In this document: piece by piece, positions 33,501 through 43,265 of the stretch
Layout: every line of letters starts with the position of its first letter
Position numbering within the stretch: the first letter of the stretch is position 1
Assembly: GCF_028009165.1 (NCBI RefSeq)
Contig: NC_079241.1
Span: forward strand, 1,798,001 to 1,862,000
Origin: Akanthomyces muscarius
Taxonomy: Eukaryota; Ascomycota; Sordariomycetes; Hypocreales; Cordycipitaceae
DNA: 64,000 nt
Direction: 5' to 3'
Made by a program: the position numbers and the translations under genes
Notes under the pieces: generated by a model
The model's input: only the letters and a program-made list of their open reading frames with translations
Database searches by the model: none
What the model was told of the DNA's origin: nothing

Positions 33501-36500
33501 GTTGCGGCCACACCAGAAGCTATTTCCGAGCCCGAACCCGTCCAGCAAGCTCCTGCTCCAGAGCAGGCTCGTGAGTTTGGAGTCGAAAAGGCTGCTCCCG
33601 AGACTGCTCCGGCCGAAGCTGAAGCCGATGACATGTGGGCCATGCCTTCTAAAAAGAAGGGCAAGAAAGGCAATCAAGACAAGTCCATCTCCTTGACTGA
33701 ACCCGAAGTTGTGGATGAGAAGCCAACGCCTGAGCCCGAAGTCATTGACGAAAAGCTTAACGCTGAGCCTGTTGAAGAGGTCGTCGCCACGGCCGCTGAA
33801 GCGGCTGATGACGAATGGGCTATGCCTTCAAAGAAGAAAGGTAAGAAGGGCAAGAAGGTTAAGTCGGTCGCGTTGGCTGAACCTCCAATTGTGGAGGAGA
33901 CGCCAGTGCCTGAGCCCGAAGCCATCGAGCAGCCGCCAGCGCCTGACCATGAAGCCATTGAGGACAAGTCTACCCCCGAGTTGGCTGAGGAAGTCATCAC
34001 CACGACTCCTGAAGCAGCTGATGACGAATGGGCAATGCCGGTAAAGAAGAAGGGCAAAAAAGGCAAGAAAGATAAGTCCATCTCCTTGGCTGAGCCTGAA
34101 GCTGTCGAAGAGAAGCCCATGGCCGGACCCGAAGCCATCGAGGAAAAGCTTGGCTTGGACCCTGCTAAAGAAGACATCATCGCGCCTGCTGCCGAGCCAT
34201 CGCCATCAACAGCACCCAAAGCGGTTGACGACGAATGGGCCATGCCTACGAACAAGAAGGGCAAAAAGGGCAAGAAAGACAAGTCTATTTCCTTGGCCGA
34301 GCTTGAAGCCGTCGAGGACAAGCCAAGCGCAGAGCCTGTTGAGGAACCCATCGCCACGCCTGCTGCTGAGCCGGAGTCGGTAACGCCTCCCGCAGCGGCT
34401 GAAGATGAATGGGCTATGCCTACAAAAAAGAAGGGCAAAAAGGACAAGAAAACCAAGTCTATTTCACTTGCTGATTTTGAGGATACTGAGAACAAGACCG
34501 TTCCCGAGTCGGTTCCAGAGAGTGGTCCTGTGGTGACTCAAACCGAACCGGAGCCCACGGCAGAGGACGAGTGGGCTACACCAGCCAAGAAAGGCAAGGG
34601 AAAGAAGTCTAAGAAGATGTCCTTGTCCGCTTGGGAGGACTCGGTTGGCAAGCCATCGACCAAAGAAGCGCCGATCGAGGCTAATGTCGCTGAGCCGGAG
34701 TTCATTACCGACAACACCGCTTTTGTCGAAGAGCCTGCTGCCATGTCCGATGCCGAAGCACGAGGCGAAGATAGCTGGTCTGTGCCAGTCAAGAAGAAGT
34801 CAAAGAAAGACAAGAAGCGCCAGTCAACTCAAGGAGATGTTGCAGAGGCCAAGGCGTCTCCGAAATTCGGCAGCGACACTGAGGACAACAATAAATCTTT
34901 CACGGCCAGAACCTCAAAACGAGATGATACGACTACGATTGGTGACGAGAGGCAAGAGAGGCGATTTGATGAAGCGGTTAGTGTTGGTGAAGTCGAGAGA
35001 GACGATTTACCCGAAGTTGAAATGACAAGGTCTGTTGACGATAAGTTCAGCAGCTCTGACAGTAAGATGACGACGGAACGCTCCGGATCGAGTGGTGGTG
35101 GCAAGGGGAAAGCTAGCCGCGACTCGCTCGAGGCGGTGGGAGCGGCCGCTGCACTTAGCGGTGGTGTAGCGGCTCTGGCGCAGATGTATGGAGGAGGAAA
35201 AAAGAAGAAAGGCAAGAAGGGCAAGATTGTGGACAAGAGACAACCACAAGAGGATGACCTGTTTGACGACCCTGCCGTATGGGAGGGACCAGACAAGAAG
35301 AACATTATAGAAGAATCGAGAGACGAGACAGTGGAAGATGGAGTCGACGAGTTCTGGGGCCCTAGCCGACCAGATCCCGGCCCCAGTAAGGCACCACAGA
35401 CTCCCGCCAGCACCAGCTTCACCGAGTCTGGCGATGAGTGGAAAGAAATTGCCAGGCAAGGAGTGCCGGTGAATGACGTCTTTGTCGAGAGTCCAATTCT
35501 AGGACACGACGAATCTTCATTGCCACGATCTACGTCTACTGGGCTGCTTCGCCGAGATTCTAGGCTGGAGGAGCCTGAAGGAGGACTATTTGAAGAAGCA
35601 CCTCACGACGTTTCGTCACGACAATCTTACGCGGAACCGAATGATCTACGATCTTCACCTACGAGGGGACTGCCTGCAGTCCAGGAGCTTCCCGAAGCTG
35701 AGAAAGCGGCCGCGACCGGCGAACTCTGGCCCCCTGAGCGAGACAACCGCGATAGTGGTTTTATCCCAGACTCTCCTCAGCGGCGCAGAAGCCCCAACTT
35801 GGTGGATGAGAAACTTCGAGATAGTGGTGTGGACAGTGAGGATTGGCGAGATTCGGCGCACATGCAGACACCAGAGGCGCACAGTCGGGGTGTTGAGAGA
35901 CGACTTGGCCCTTCACCTCTGAATACACCGGTGCTGCATGAACCGTCTCGAGACGACAACACGACGCCAATTGCCGACCCTGAGAAGAAGTTGCGCCGAT
36001 CAAAGAAAGACTACGCTGGGCTTGCGACAGTGGCAGCCGGAGCGACTGCGCTGACTGCTGGAGCCGCCCATCGCGACAAGGCACACGACAATGAAAGACG
36101 GGCCGTCTCAGATTCGCAGGCCGCGCCGAGCTCTGGATCGGCCCTGGGATCTGGGCGGGCTGAGTCTAGCGTGGCACGGCGATCTGTGTCCAACACCAGT
36201 TTGTCCCGCCAACGCACACCTGAGCCGCTAAAGTTGCGGCCTGACAGTCCAGGCAGCATCTCAGGCCTCCGCTCCACAGCCACACCCACGCCGCCACCTC
36301 TGCGGCGGGTCGACAAGCGCATGAGCGGAGACCTTAGAGCTCTTCGTCAACAAAACAACTCCACGCCGCCCGTTGCTAACGAGGCTCGTGTCCGTACAAA
36401 GGACATGGCCGATGTATACGTGAGTGTCTCTTGATGCGCGGTATCCTTTTTCTATCTTTTTTGAGATGCGGCATTTTCGATAGTTTTTGCGTCTTTTTTT

Positions 36501-38087
36501 GTTGGTTTTTTCATTTTGTCTTTTGCCTTGGGCTCATTCCCAGCCACCCGCACCACTACCACCAGCAAGCTTGCGACAGCCGGCCGCGCAACATAGTACT
36601 GACAATTTTTAAAATAGGATGGATTTGGCGAGGGTCGCCTCGGCTCGCCGAGGTCTCCGACCAGACCGCATAGCATGCGCCGCCGCCAAAGCATGCAAGT
36701 TCTCGAGCTTGAGTCTCGAGTCGAGCAGCTCATCGCCGAGAACCGGCTGTTGACAGAGGCCCGTCACCACGCTGAACAAAACGTCAACCGAGGCGCCACG
36801 TCGGCCCTTTCCGAACGGGACGCCGAAATCGATGCGCTGAAGCAGTCACTGCAATATCTCCAGAACGAAGTAAATCGCCTGACCGAGGTCAACGACGGCC
36901 TGACCAGCGCCAACGCAGAGCTTGCCAACAAGGACAACGGCCGATATGCCGGCCTGGCAGTCCACGGCGATGGCACCCGCAGCCTCGAGGGCCCCGACGG
37001 CCAAACACTGGAAGAAAAGGATGCCGAGATTGCCAGTCTGCGAGAGCAGCTCGAAGCTGCCAAGGAACAAGTTCGCGAGATGCAGCGCCAAATCCTCGCT
37101 TCCAAAGCCGGCGACTCCGATTTCCTCAACATCAGGGACGAAGACTACTTTGACACCCGCTGCCAGCAGCTCTGCTCCCACGTGCAGCAATGGGTCCTGC
37201 GCTTCTCCAAGTTTTCCGACATGCGCGCCTGTCGCCTGACGAGTGAGATTAATGACGAAAAGACCATTGACCGCCTCGACAATGCCGTCCTCGACGGCTC
37301 CGATGTCGACATTTATCTCAATGACCGAGTCAAGCGCCGCGACATTTTCATGTCCATGACCATGAGCATGATTTGGGAATTTGTCTTTACCCGCTACCTG
37401 TTTGGTATGGACCGCGAGCAGCGCCAGAAGCTCAAGTCTCTCGAGAAGCTCCTGACGGAGGTCGGCCCGCAGAACGCCGTCCGCCAGTGGCGCGCGGTCA
37501 CGCTGACGCTCCTCGCCAAGCGCGCCAGTTTCCAGGAGCAGCGTGAGCTCGACACGGAAGCCGTGGTGCAGGCCATTTTCCAGACGCTCTGCAAGATTCT
37601 GCCCCCGCCGAGCAACCTGGAGAACCAGATCCAGTCGCAGCTGCGCCGCGTCATGCGCGAGGCCGTCGACCTGTCCATCACCATGCGCACGCAGCGCGCC
37701 GAATACATGATGCTGCCGCCACTGCAGCCCGAATACGACGCAGACGGCGAGCTGGCGGCCACGGTGCAGTTCAACGCGTCCATGATGAATGACCGCACCG
37801 CGCAGAAGGACCGGACCAATGAGGAGATTGAAGCCGACAACTCGATTGTGCGCGTTGTGCTCTTCCCCTTGGTCGTTAAGAAGGGTGACGACGTGGGCGT
37901 CGGCGACGACGAGATTGTCGTCTGCCCCGCGCAGGTGCTCGTCGCGCGCGAGGGCGGCAGACGCCATGTGACGCCCTCGAGCGACGCCGGCGGGGCTTCG
38001 CTCCTCGGTGCCCCAAGCCGCCTCAGCGTGGTGACGGATGCCATGCTCAGCCAGCCCGATGCTCAATATTTCGAAGGTGGCATCTGA
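21522..38087 (+). CDS. lah: Leashin (Lah), giant Woronin-body/septal tether, annotated elsewhere as involucrin-repeat protein
   Basis: CDS join(21522..36419,36618..38087), 5,455 aa. The first ATG, in CACCATGG context, is chosen; the frame is open a little further upstream but without an ATG. The 198-nt intron (GTGAGT...ATAG) joins KDMADVY to DGFGEGRLGSP and SMRRRQSMQVLELESRVEQL, the continuity I know from fungal 'involucrin repeat' proteins. Leashin tethers Woronin bodies to the cortex or septal pore. Neurospora makes two proteins from this locus (LAH-1, LAH-2), whereas Aspergillus has one very long chain. Visible parts: Arg/Ser-rich N-terminus with the conserved QLSDLARKQNKHDLK segment; an (RE/RD)n stretch near residues 535-620; a YGSD/SKRRS tandem array near 1450-1560; over 30 acidic-Trp/poly-Lys units near 2070-4440; eight Gly/Ala-rich hydrophobic segments; a coiled coil near 4985-5125; and a conserved globular C-terminus to about 5400. 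Confidence 0.85.
23158..23380 (+). repeat. Arg/Glu and Arg/Asp dipeptide run in leashin
   Basis: About 75 codons of alternating Arg with Glu or Asp, moving into Lys/Asp/Ser. A highly charged, probably helical or extended segment right after a Gly/Ala-rich hydrophobic patch. A smaller RDRDRERDR run occurs at the N-terminus (21580-21650). Confidence 0.85.
25876..26190 (+). repeat. Tandem SKSKRRSGTEG...YGSD repeats in leashin
   Basis: About five units of the pattern SKSKRRSGTEGE-x-DGYGSDASKKS, 60-90 nt each, decaying toward the 3' side. The preceding 25660-25815 holds two near-identical copies of DDWDTPTKSKRKSKSDKDD. Confidence 0.8.
27724..34830 (+). repeat. Array of over 30 acidic-Trp/poly-Lys units in leashin
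   Basis: Each unit is an acidic stretch, a DDEW/EDEW-type core, 5-8 residues with Pro, Phe or Ser, a Lys block such as SSKKDKKKKKKS, and a short Ser/Leu tail, followed by 40-90 Pro/Glu/Ala/Thr-rich residues. Two local types exist: SSKKDKKKKKK units (about 28.5-32.3 kb) and KKGKKGKKxKSISLAEPE units (about 33.4-34.5 kb). Lys codons are mixed, mainly AAG. Confidence 0.85.
36420..36617 (+). other. 198-nt intron of leashin
   Basis: Donor GTGAGT, acceptor AATAG. The exon frame ends at a codon boundary and resumes in frame. Reading through gives a stop after four codons, so a chain lacking the C-terminal domain would result from retention. Length is well above the other introns here. Confidence 0.85.
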
Positions 38088-38845
38088 ATCAACCGATGGC
38101 ACTGACAGTCCCCTTGTCGATAACCAGTCTCTCGGGCCATCTTCTAATGTCTTGTCCTTTTTTTTTGTTTTCAAATCTTTTTAGATTTTGTCATTACATG
38201 TGGTATATATGGGTGTTGTGCATACGCAGGGTGGAAAAAATACCAGGGGTTTGCTTTTTTGTGCTTGTATGAGAACATATGCTACAGCAACTTTTTTTGC
38301 ATATAAAGGAAGAAAAGATGGAGTGAGTGGTTGGGTATATACAACACGGGACGGAGACGAAAATGCGTCTTCTTGGTTTATTTGGCGGGTCTATATTTCC
38401 AGAATGCTTTTCTTGGTGGATTGGAAGCGATGCCTTCTTTTTTTGTTGCATTCTTGAATATTTCTTTTGGACTTGCCCTGCTTTCCCCCTCTCCCTCACG
38501 TCGGTCTCGCAGAGAAGAAAAACCTTGGACGGAAGGTCTTTTTCTTCTTTTGGCATTGGGGAGAGGTGATGCCTGGGAGAAGAACATTTTGTGTATTACG
38601 ATTGTTATTTATCTACGCGCCTTATTTATGAGCTTTTTGATCTAATCTGCTTGTTGTTCTTGAATTGATAAGATATACATAGCTTTATGCATCTATATAC
38701 AATGACTATTGCTTTGCCTTCTAAAAAACATGTGCGACAATGCCTGCGTGACAAATGTCTGGTATCATATAGTAACTGCCCATGTAGCCTTTTTGAACAT
38801 TCCATAAACTCTTGAAAAGGAGATGGTATCATGTGGTATTTGATT
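38088..38845. other. Tail-to-tail intergenic region
   Basis: Between the ends of leashin (plus) and the 687-aa gene (minus). T-rich, with several AATAAA-like and TATA words; holds both 3' ends, no gene seen. Confidence 0.45.
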
Positions 38846-40909
38846 TTACCGGAAGCGATTCGATTGAGTGAGATGGCGCTCGCGCTCTGCATCGTTCTGC
38901 AGTGTGCTTCTCAAGTATGACATGTCGAACGCGTCTGAACCTGCTGAGCGACTCCTCCTCGACATTGCTGCCGATTGTGCTACATCGTTCTGGGTAGTGG
39001 CACTGTGAATAAGATGCCGCCATCCTTCCAGATGCTTCCGCATCTCGCGCGCGGCCTGCGGGCTGACCTGATCGTGGACCAGCTGCATCGCCCACTGCAG
39101 ATGTGTTTCGCGACCCCAGCGTCCCTCGTCGAGATCAAGCGTGACGGCCGCAATGGCATTGCGCAGAACCGTCGCGGACACCTTTCCCGTGAGCGCCATC
39201 TGATAGGCGGCCGCCCGCCGGGCGCGTCGTATCCTCTGGCTCCTGCTGAGGTTGGAGCTCGAGTCGTACTTGTCGCTGAGCAAGTCAATCAGTTCCATCT
39301 TGGACTCGACGGTACCGCCCTCGGCCTTGATTGCGCGCCACGCATATGATTCAGCCTTGGGGTACGCCATGAACTTCTCGAAATGCTCCTCCTTGGTCCC
39401 GGAGAGACCTACGTCAAGTAGTTGAATACCTTGCTTGGTATCATTCGCAGCGATGCGGAGTGCCATGGCAATGTCGAGTTTCCCACAGGCATTTGCAACA
39501 GTGTCGAGCATCTCGGCGCATGGTGTCTCCGCGTGAGCGGCCATCAGCCCCTCAATGAGGTGCCAGGTCTCGCCAATATCGGCAAGGAAGTCGCATAGCG
39601 AAGCTATCGCGGCCTCTGGATGCTCCGTTGCTGACAGTGTCTTTGCCAGCGCCGTCCATCTTTGTGGCAAGCTATCAAAGTAGTTCCAGCCGGCGACCTG
39701 CTTATGGGCATCCTTTGAGAGGGTTCCGTTGCTATTTAGGTGAGCGACAGCCAGCTGCCATATCCTATAGCCGTTGTGATCCATACTCCGCCCGTAGGTC
39801 TTCTTATATATCTTGGTGAATGATTTGCCACTCAAACGTGTGTCATATGCCTGGGTAAGGAGCCAAGCAAAGGTTGTCTTCATTCTTGTGTCTGCATCAT
39901 ATCGTGCATTCCACACAAACTTGTTCATGCTGGCGGACAAAGCAAGTCGTTGCTCTTCGCCAAGTCGGCTGAGGGCACTTCCAATCTTGGAACAGCACCA
40001 TAGCCAGGCCGGGTTGCGATGATCCCGTGTCGCCTGCGATTGGACAAAGGTTTTGACGTATGTGAAAAGCGTGTCGTTGGAGATTTTGGCCTTGGCAGAG
40101 GCCGGCATGGCCGCTATTAATTTGTTGAAGCAGCTGACGTCGTGGAACCGGCCGTTGACGGCGGCGACATAGTTGAACATGGCTGTCCACATCTCGTCCG
40201 GTACAGCATTCGGTCTGCTTATTTGCGTAGCTTCCAAAGCTTCGGCTATAGAGGACCGAATCGTTGCGAGTACTTTGCCGCCGACGCGCATATCTGAAAT
40301 GACCTGGTGGGAGGCTGAGTCGAACGGCTCCAATGCCACCATCATGTCATCTGTGGATATCTGCCCCATCAGGATTCCCTCTTGTATCGTGACGCAGAAA
40401 GCCTGACAGACCTCCTGCGCAGCACTCGTATCACTAGTAGCAAGAGACGAGATGTTGAGTCGCAGATCATCAATCGTTGTCGAGAAACTTGGGTATTGGT
40501 CAATGTCTTTCGGAGGTAGTATGAATGGTTTGTCGGCGTCAGACATCTCCAGCCACTTCAGAAATCTATCCCATAGATTCGGAATTGATATATGGCGCGA
40601 TCGTATCCGGCGTTCTTCGGGGGTGGTGGGCGCATGCCATTGCCATGTCGCGTTCGAAAGAACTTCAATATGCCAGGATGGTGCGGGGTGAGCATGAGGG
40701 TGCATGGCGCCTGTCAGAGTCCGCTTCCCAAGTCGTCGGCTGCTTTCTAGTGGTCCACGATGCGACATTATATGGCGACGTTGAGGCGTAATGCGTCGTG
40801 GGTGCCGTTCAATCGCACGCTGAAACGTCTTGTCGGTGGTCGGGATGCGGCGGCCGCCAGTCGCCATACATACGGCGCGCCCGCATGGCGCGTGGTATTG
40901 CGCCACCAT
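38846..40909 (-). CDS. Uncharacterised fungal protein, 687 codons
   Basis: One uninterrupted exon. I do not recognise a named domain. The sequence is soluble, mostly helical and rich in Trp and Ala, without low complexity. Conserved-looking blocks are IPNLWDRFLKWLEMSDADKP, a WTAMFNYVAAVNGRFHDV segment and YKKTYGRSMDHNGYRIWQL. The regular helical texture and Arg-rich N-terminus would suit an organelle helical-repeat protein (PPR-like), but this is only an inference. Several in-frame ATGs (40909, 40867, 40768, 40705) make the start uncertain; the MSHRGPL start at 40768 or the MHPHAHP start at 40705 are as plausible as the first. The last 50 residues are Ser/Arg-rich. It is divergent from the Zn2Cys6 gene across about 480 nt. 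Confidence 0.65.
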   Translation of the reverse strand: MVAQYHAPCGRAVCMATGGRRIPTTDKTFQRAIERHPRRITPQRRHIMSHRGPLESSRRLGKRTLTGAMHPHAHPAPSWHIEVLSNATWQWHAPTTPEERRIRSRHISIPNLWDRFLKWLEMSDADKPFILPPKDIDQYPSFSTTIDDLRLNISSLATSDTSAAQEVCQAFCVTIQEGILMGQISTDDMMVALEPFDSASHQVISDMRVGGKVLATIRSSIAEALEATQISRPNAVPDEMWTAMFNYVAAVNGRFHDVSCFNKLIAAMPASAKAKISNDTLFTYVKTFVQSQATRDHRNPAWLWCCSKIGSALSRLGEEQRLALSASMNKFVWNARYDADTRMKTTFAWLLTQAYDTRLSGKSFTKIYKKTYGRSMDHNGYRIWQLAVAHLNSNGTLSKDAHKQVAGWNYFDSLPQRWTALAKTLSATEHPEAAIASLCDFLADIGETWHLIEGLMAAHAETPCAEMLDTVANACGKLDIAMALRIAANDTKQGIQLLDVGLSGTKEEHFEKFMAYPKAESYAWRAIKAEGGTVESKMELIDLLSDKYDSSSNLSRSQRIRRARRAAAYQMALTGKVSATVLRNAIAAVTLDLDEGRWGRETHLQWAMQLVHDQVSPQAAREMRKHLEGWRHLIHSATTQNDVAQSAAMSRRSRSAGSDAFDMSYLRSTLQNDAERERHLTQSNRFR

Positions 40910-41389
40910 TAGATCAGGTTATGTCGATTTATGACCCATTGGTATGGTTGGTGGGCTTCAGCGGTCGAAGTCGTGCCAAGTAGATGGTTTGGTCGATGCG
41001 GTCTTTGACAGAGCTTAAGGACGTAACTTGCGAGCTTCCACATTGTGGTGGAGACTGTGGGATGGACGGCAAATAGTTCTTCCGGCTGTGGCCGTAGTCG
41101 CAGCTCTGTTTGTAACTGGAAGTTTTCCCGACATATACTTTGAGAAAATATTCTGCAAAAAAAGTACGATTCAGTTTTATTGATTTTGATTAGACGTGTA
41201 TGTTGTCTCATTTAGATTTTAAAGCTGTGGTGGAGGCTAGAATCTCAGATGCGGGTGAGCAGCCTGATCTTACAGTGACTAACCTTCGAACCTTCTACTG
41301 CTGAGAGACGCAACCTCCAAATTTATTCGGTGTTCGTGCCATCGAAATCATGGCATGGATAAAGGGCCTCCTGTTAACAGGTCACGAAA
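40910..41389. other. Divergent intergenic region
   Basis: Shared upstream region of the 687-aa gene and the Zn2Cys6 regulator. No gene; no convincing CGG-N-CCG palindrome noticed. Confidence 0.4.
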
Positions 41390-43248
41390 ATGTACAAGCC
41401 TGCTCCACCTCGCCCAAAGAAGACGAGCATCACCCGCACGCGAACGGGATGCTGGGACTGCCGCAGGCGGCGTGTAAAGGTAGCAGCGTGCATTTTAGTT
41501 TTATATAACACGCACTCACACTAATACTTCAATACTAGTGCGATGAGAGGAAGCCTGTATGTGGGCGCTGTGAGCGATTAGGAGGCGAATGCAATCAGAA
41601 AATCGGGTTCAGATTCTGCCAAGTTTACGAGCAGGGCGTCGCAGAAAAGCCGACCAGCAATCATGGTGAGGTACAACGAGTGGCAGACTTGAAGCATACC
41701 ACAGCGTGTCAAAGCTCAGAAAATGGTTCGAATCTATCAACAGGCGCCGAAGCGAGTAATCATGCCGCTGTAGTACAAAGGACAGGCCAGATTGCATCGG
41801 GACCCCCGACTTTGACTATACCGCAGAGTCTGATGCTGCAGGCCAATCCCGCAGATGCCGTCCAATTTTATTCCGCGGCATGGGATTGGCAGTGCATCCC
41901 TCACCTTGCTTTGATGCTTCGCACTACGGATGATGCGTCCCTTCTCCGTTCGTCACCCCTCTTTGTGGACATGATGGCTGCCGTGTCCGCAAGCCATCTC
42001 AGCCGGACGTCACCCCAACCAAGGCTGCTCATGCCCACGGACGGGCAAAACTTTCGACCGGATCCAGCGCACGAATCCGTCAGCCAGGAGTTCTATGGCT
42101 CCGTCATGAAGAAGATGGCACGGTGGAGCGAGCAAGACTTTGGTGCCTACCCAATCCTTGGCCTGGCTGTTCTCACTCTCTTCTGTCTCGTCGAATCCTC
42201 CATGGGCTCATTCCAAGCCTTCGGACTGCATTCCGACGGCGCGGCCAAGTTGATTGATAATTTTGCTACAAACGCTCTTGCTCAGGATGCCCAGGCGTGC
42301 GCGCTGCTGGGACCTCTGGTGGAGGTTCGGATGCAGATGTGGTGGCGCAGGGTGTATTTTGGCACGCCCGGCTTTCATAGACACCGGCCAAAAGTGTCGC
42401 TCGACCCTGAACTCAGCAGTCTGACGGGGTGCCAGTCCCGACGCTCGTCGATACTCCTGAGGCTGTGCGAGTCACATCGCATCAACAATGCGGCCATTAT
42501 CGCACACTGGGACCGCTACTCCGACAATCTTGTAGAAGCAAAGAGCGCAGGAAATGTGCAGCCAAGAATTGACCCGTTCGAACGGATGTTCGGACAGGAG
42601 AAAGAAAGGCTTGATTCTTGGTGCCAAATCTATTCCTTTTCTGGCGAAATGGAACATGTACAAGCCACTTTCTATGCGACCTCGGCGACGCTCGAAGTGC
42701 ATCCGCTACGTATGGTCTCCCACACCGAGGCCATGGATTTTGCTTACTATGTTGCATCGCGAGTGCTGCAATGCCCGGGGCCCCTGGATAGCTTGACTCT
42801 CCATAACCCAGAGGAGATACGCCGTTCGTACACTGAAGTGGAGTCCTGGATTTGCCTTCTCCTGCGCGTCGTGGCTGGTATGAATTGGAAGGACTGTGTT
42901 CGTTACAACATGTACACGATTGGAATCACGGGCGTGTTGCTCGCCTGTCTGCTGCGTTCGCACGATCTCCGCATTGGGCTATGGTGCGAGACCTGGTTGC
43001 AGGGCTGTTTGGATGGTAGCAGTTTTGAGGAAGGGAGCTTCCCGGCTTTCCAGACGATGAGCATCATACGCCTAATCAATAAAGAGCACAGCAATGGGCG
43101 CGATGTGTTTGGTCTCTTTCAGACGGTTGAAGACGGTGGTGGTTCAGGAAAATTCGGCTCATATCAAAGCCAGGCCCTGTCGTCTTTGCTACTGTATAGC
43201 AGGTGTAGGACGACAGGACGGCTGCTCTCACACTATATTTCTATCTGA
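41390..43248 (+). CDS. Zn2Cys6 transcription factor with a fungal regulatory domain
   Basis: CDS join(41390..41479,41539..43248), 599 aa. The 59-nt intron (GTAGCA...CTAG) splits the zinc cluster: exon 1 ends TGCWDCRRRRVK and exon 2 opens CDERKPVCGRCERLGGEC. The six cysteines follow CX2CX6CX5CX2CX6C. A Thr/Arg-rich basic lead (KKTSITRTRT) precedes it. The remaining 540 residues are helical without low complexity and match the general layout of the Fungal_trans_2-type activation/regulatory domain: conserved-looking SHLSRTSP, LGLAVLTLFCLVESSMG and FGLHSDGAAKLI. It should bind CGG-type half sites in the nucleus. The stop lies 17 nt from the convergent stop of the D-serine dehydratase, suggesting that the latter may be a target; that is inference. 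Confidence 0.88.
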
Positions 43249-43265
43249 AGTGTTAATTTATCCCA

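Noticed and set aside
36675..38087. Separate 470-aa gene starting at MRRRQSMQ
   Set aside because: The frame continues upstream through an AG acceptor and joins the giant exon in phase, matching the known leashin continuity. A separate LAH-2-type transcript remains possible.
36846..38174. 442-codon minus-strand frame opposite the leashin C-terminus
   Set aside because: Composition (Val, Leu, His, Gly) follows from codon bias of the sense strand; the sense frame is conserved leashin sequence.
41715..41735. GGTTCGAAT word resembling a tRNA B-box
   Set aside because: Inside the Zn2Cys6 coding frame, no A-box or acceptor stem around it.
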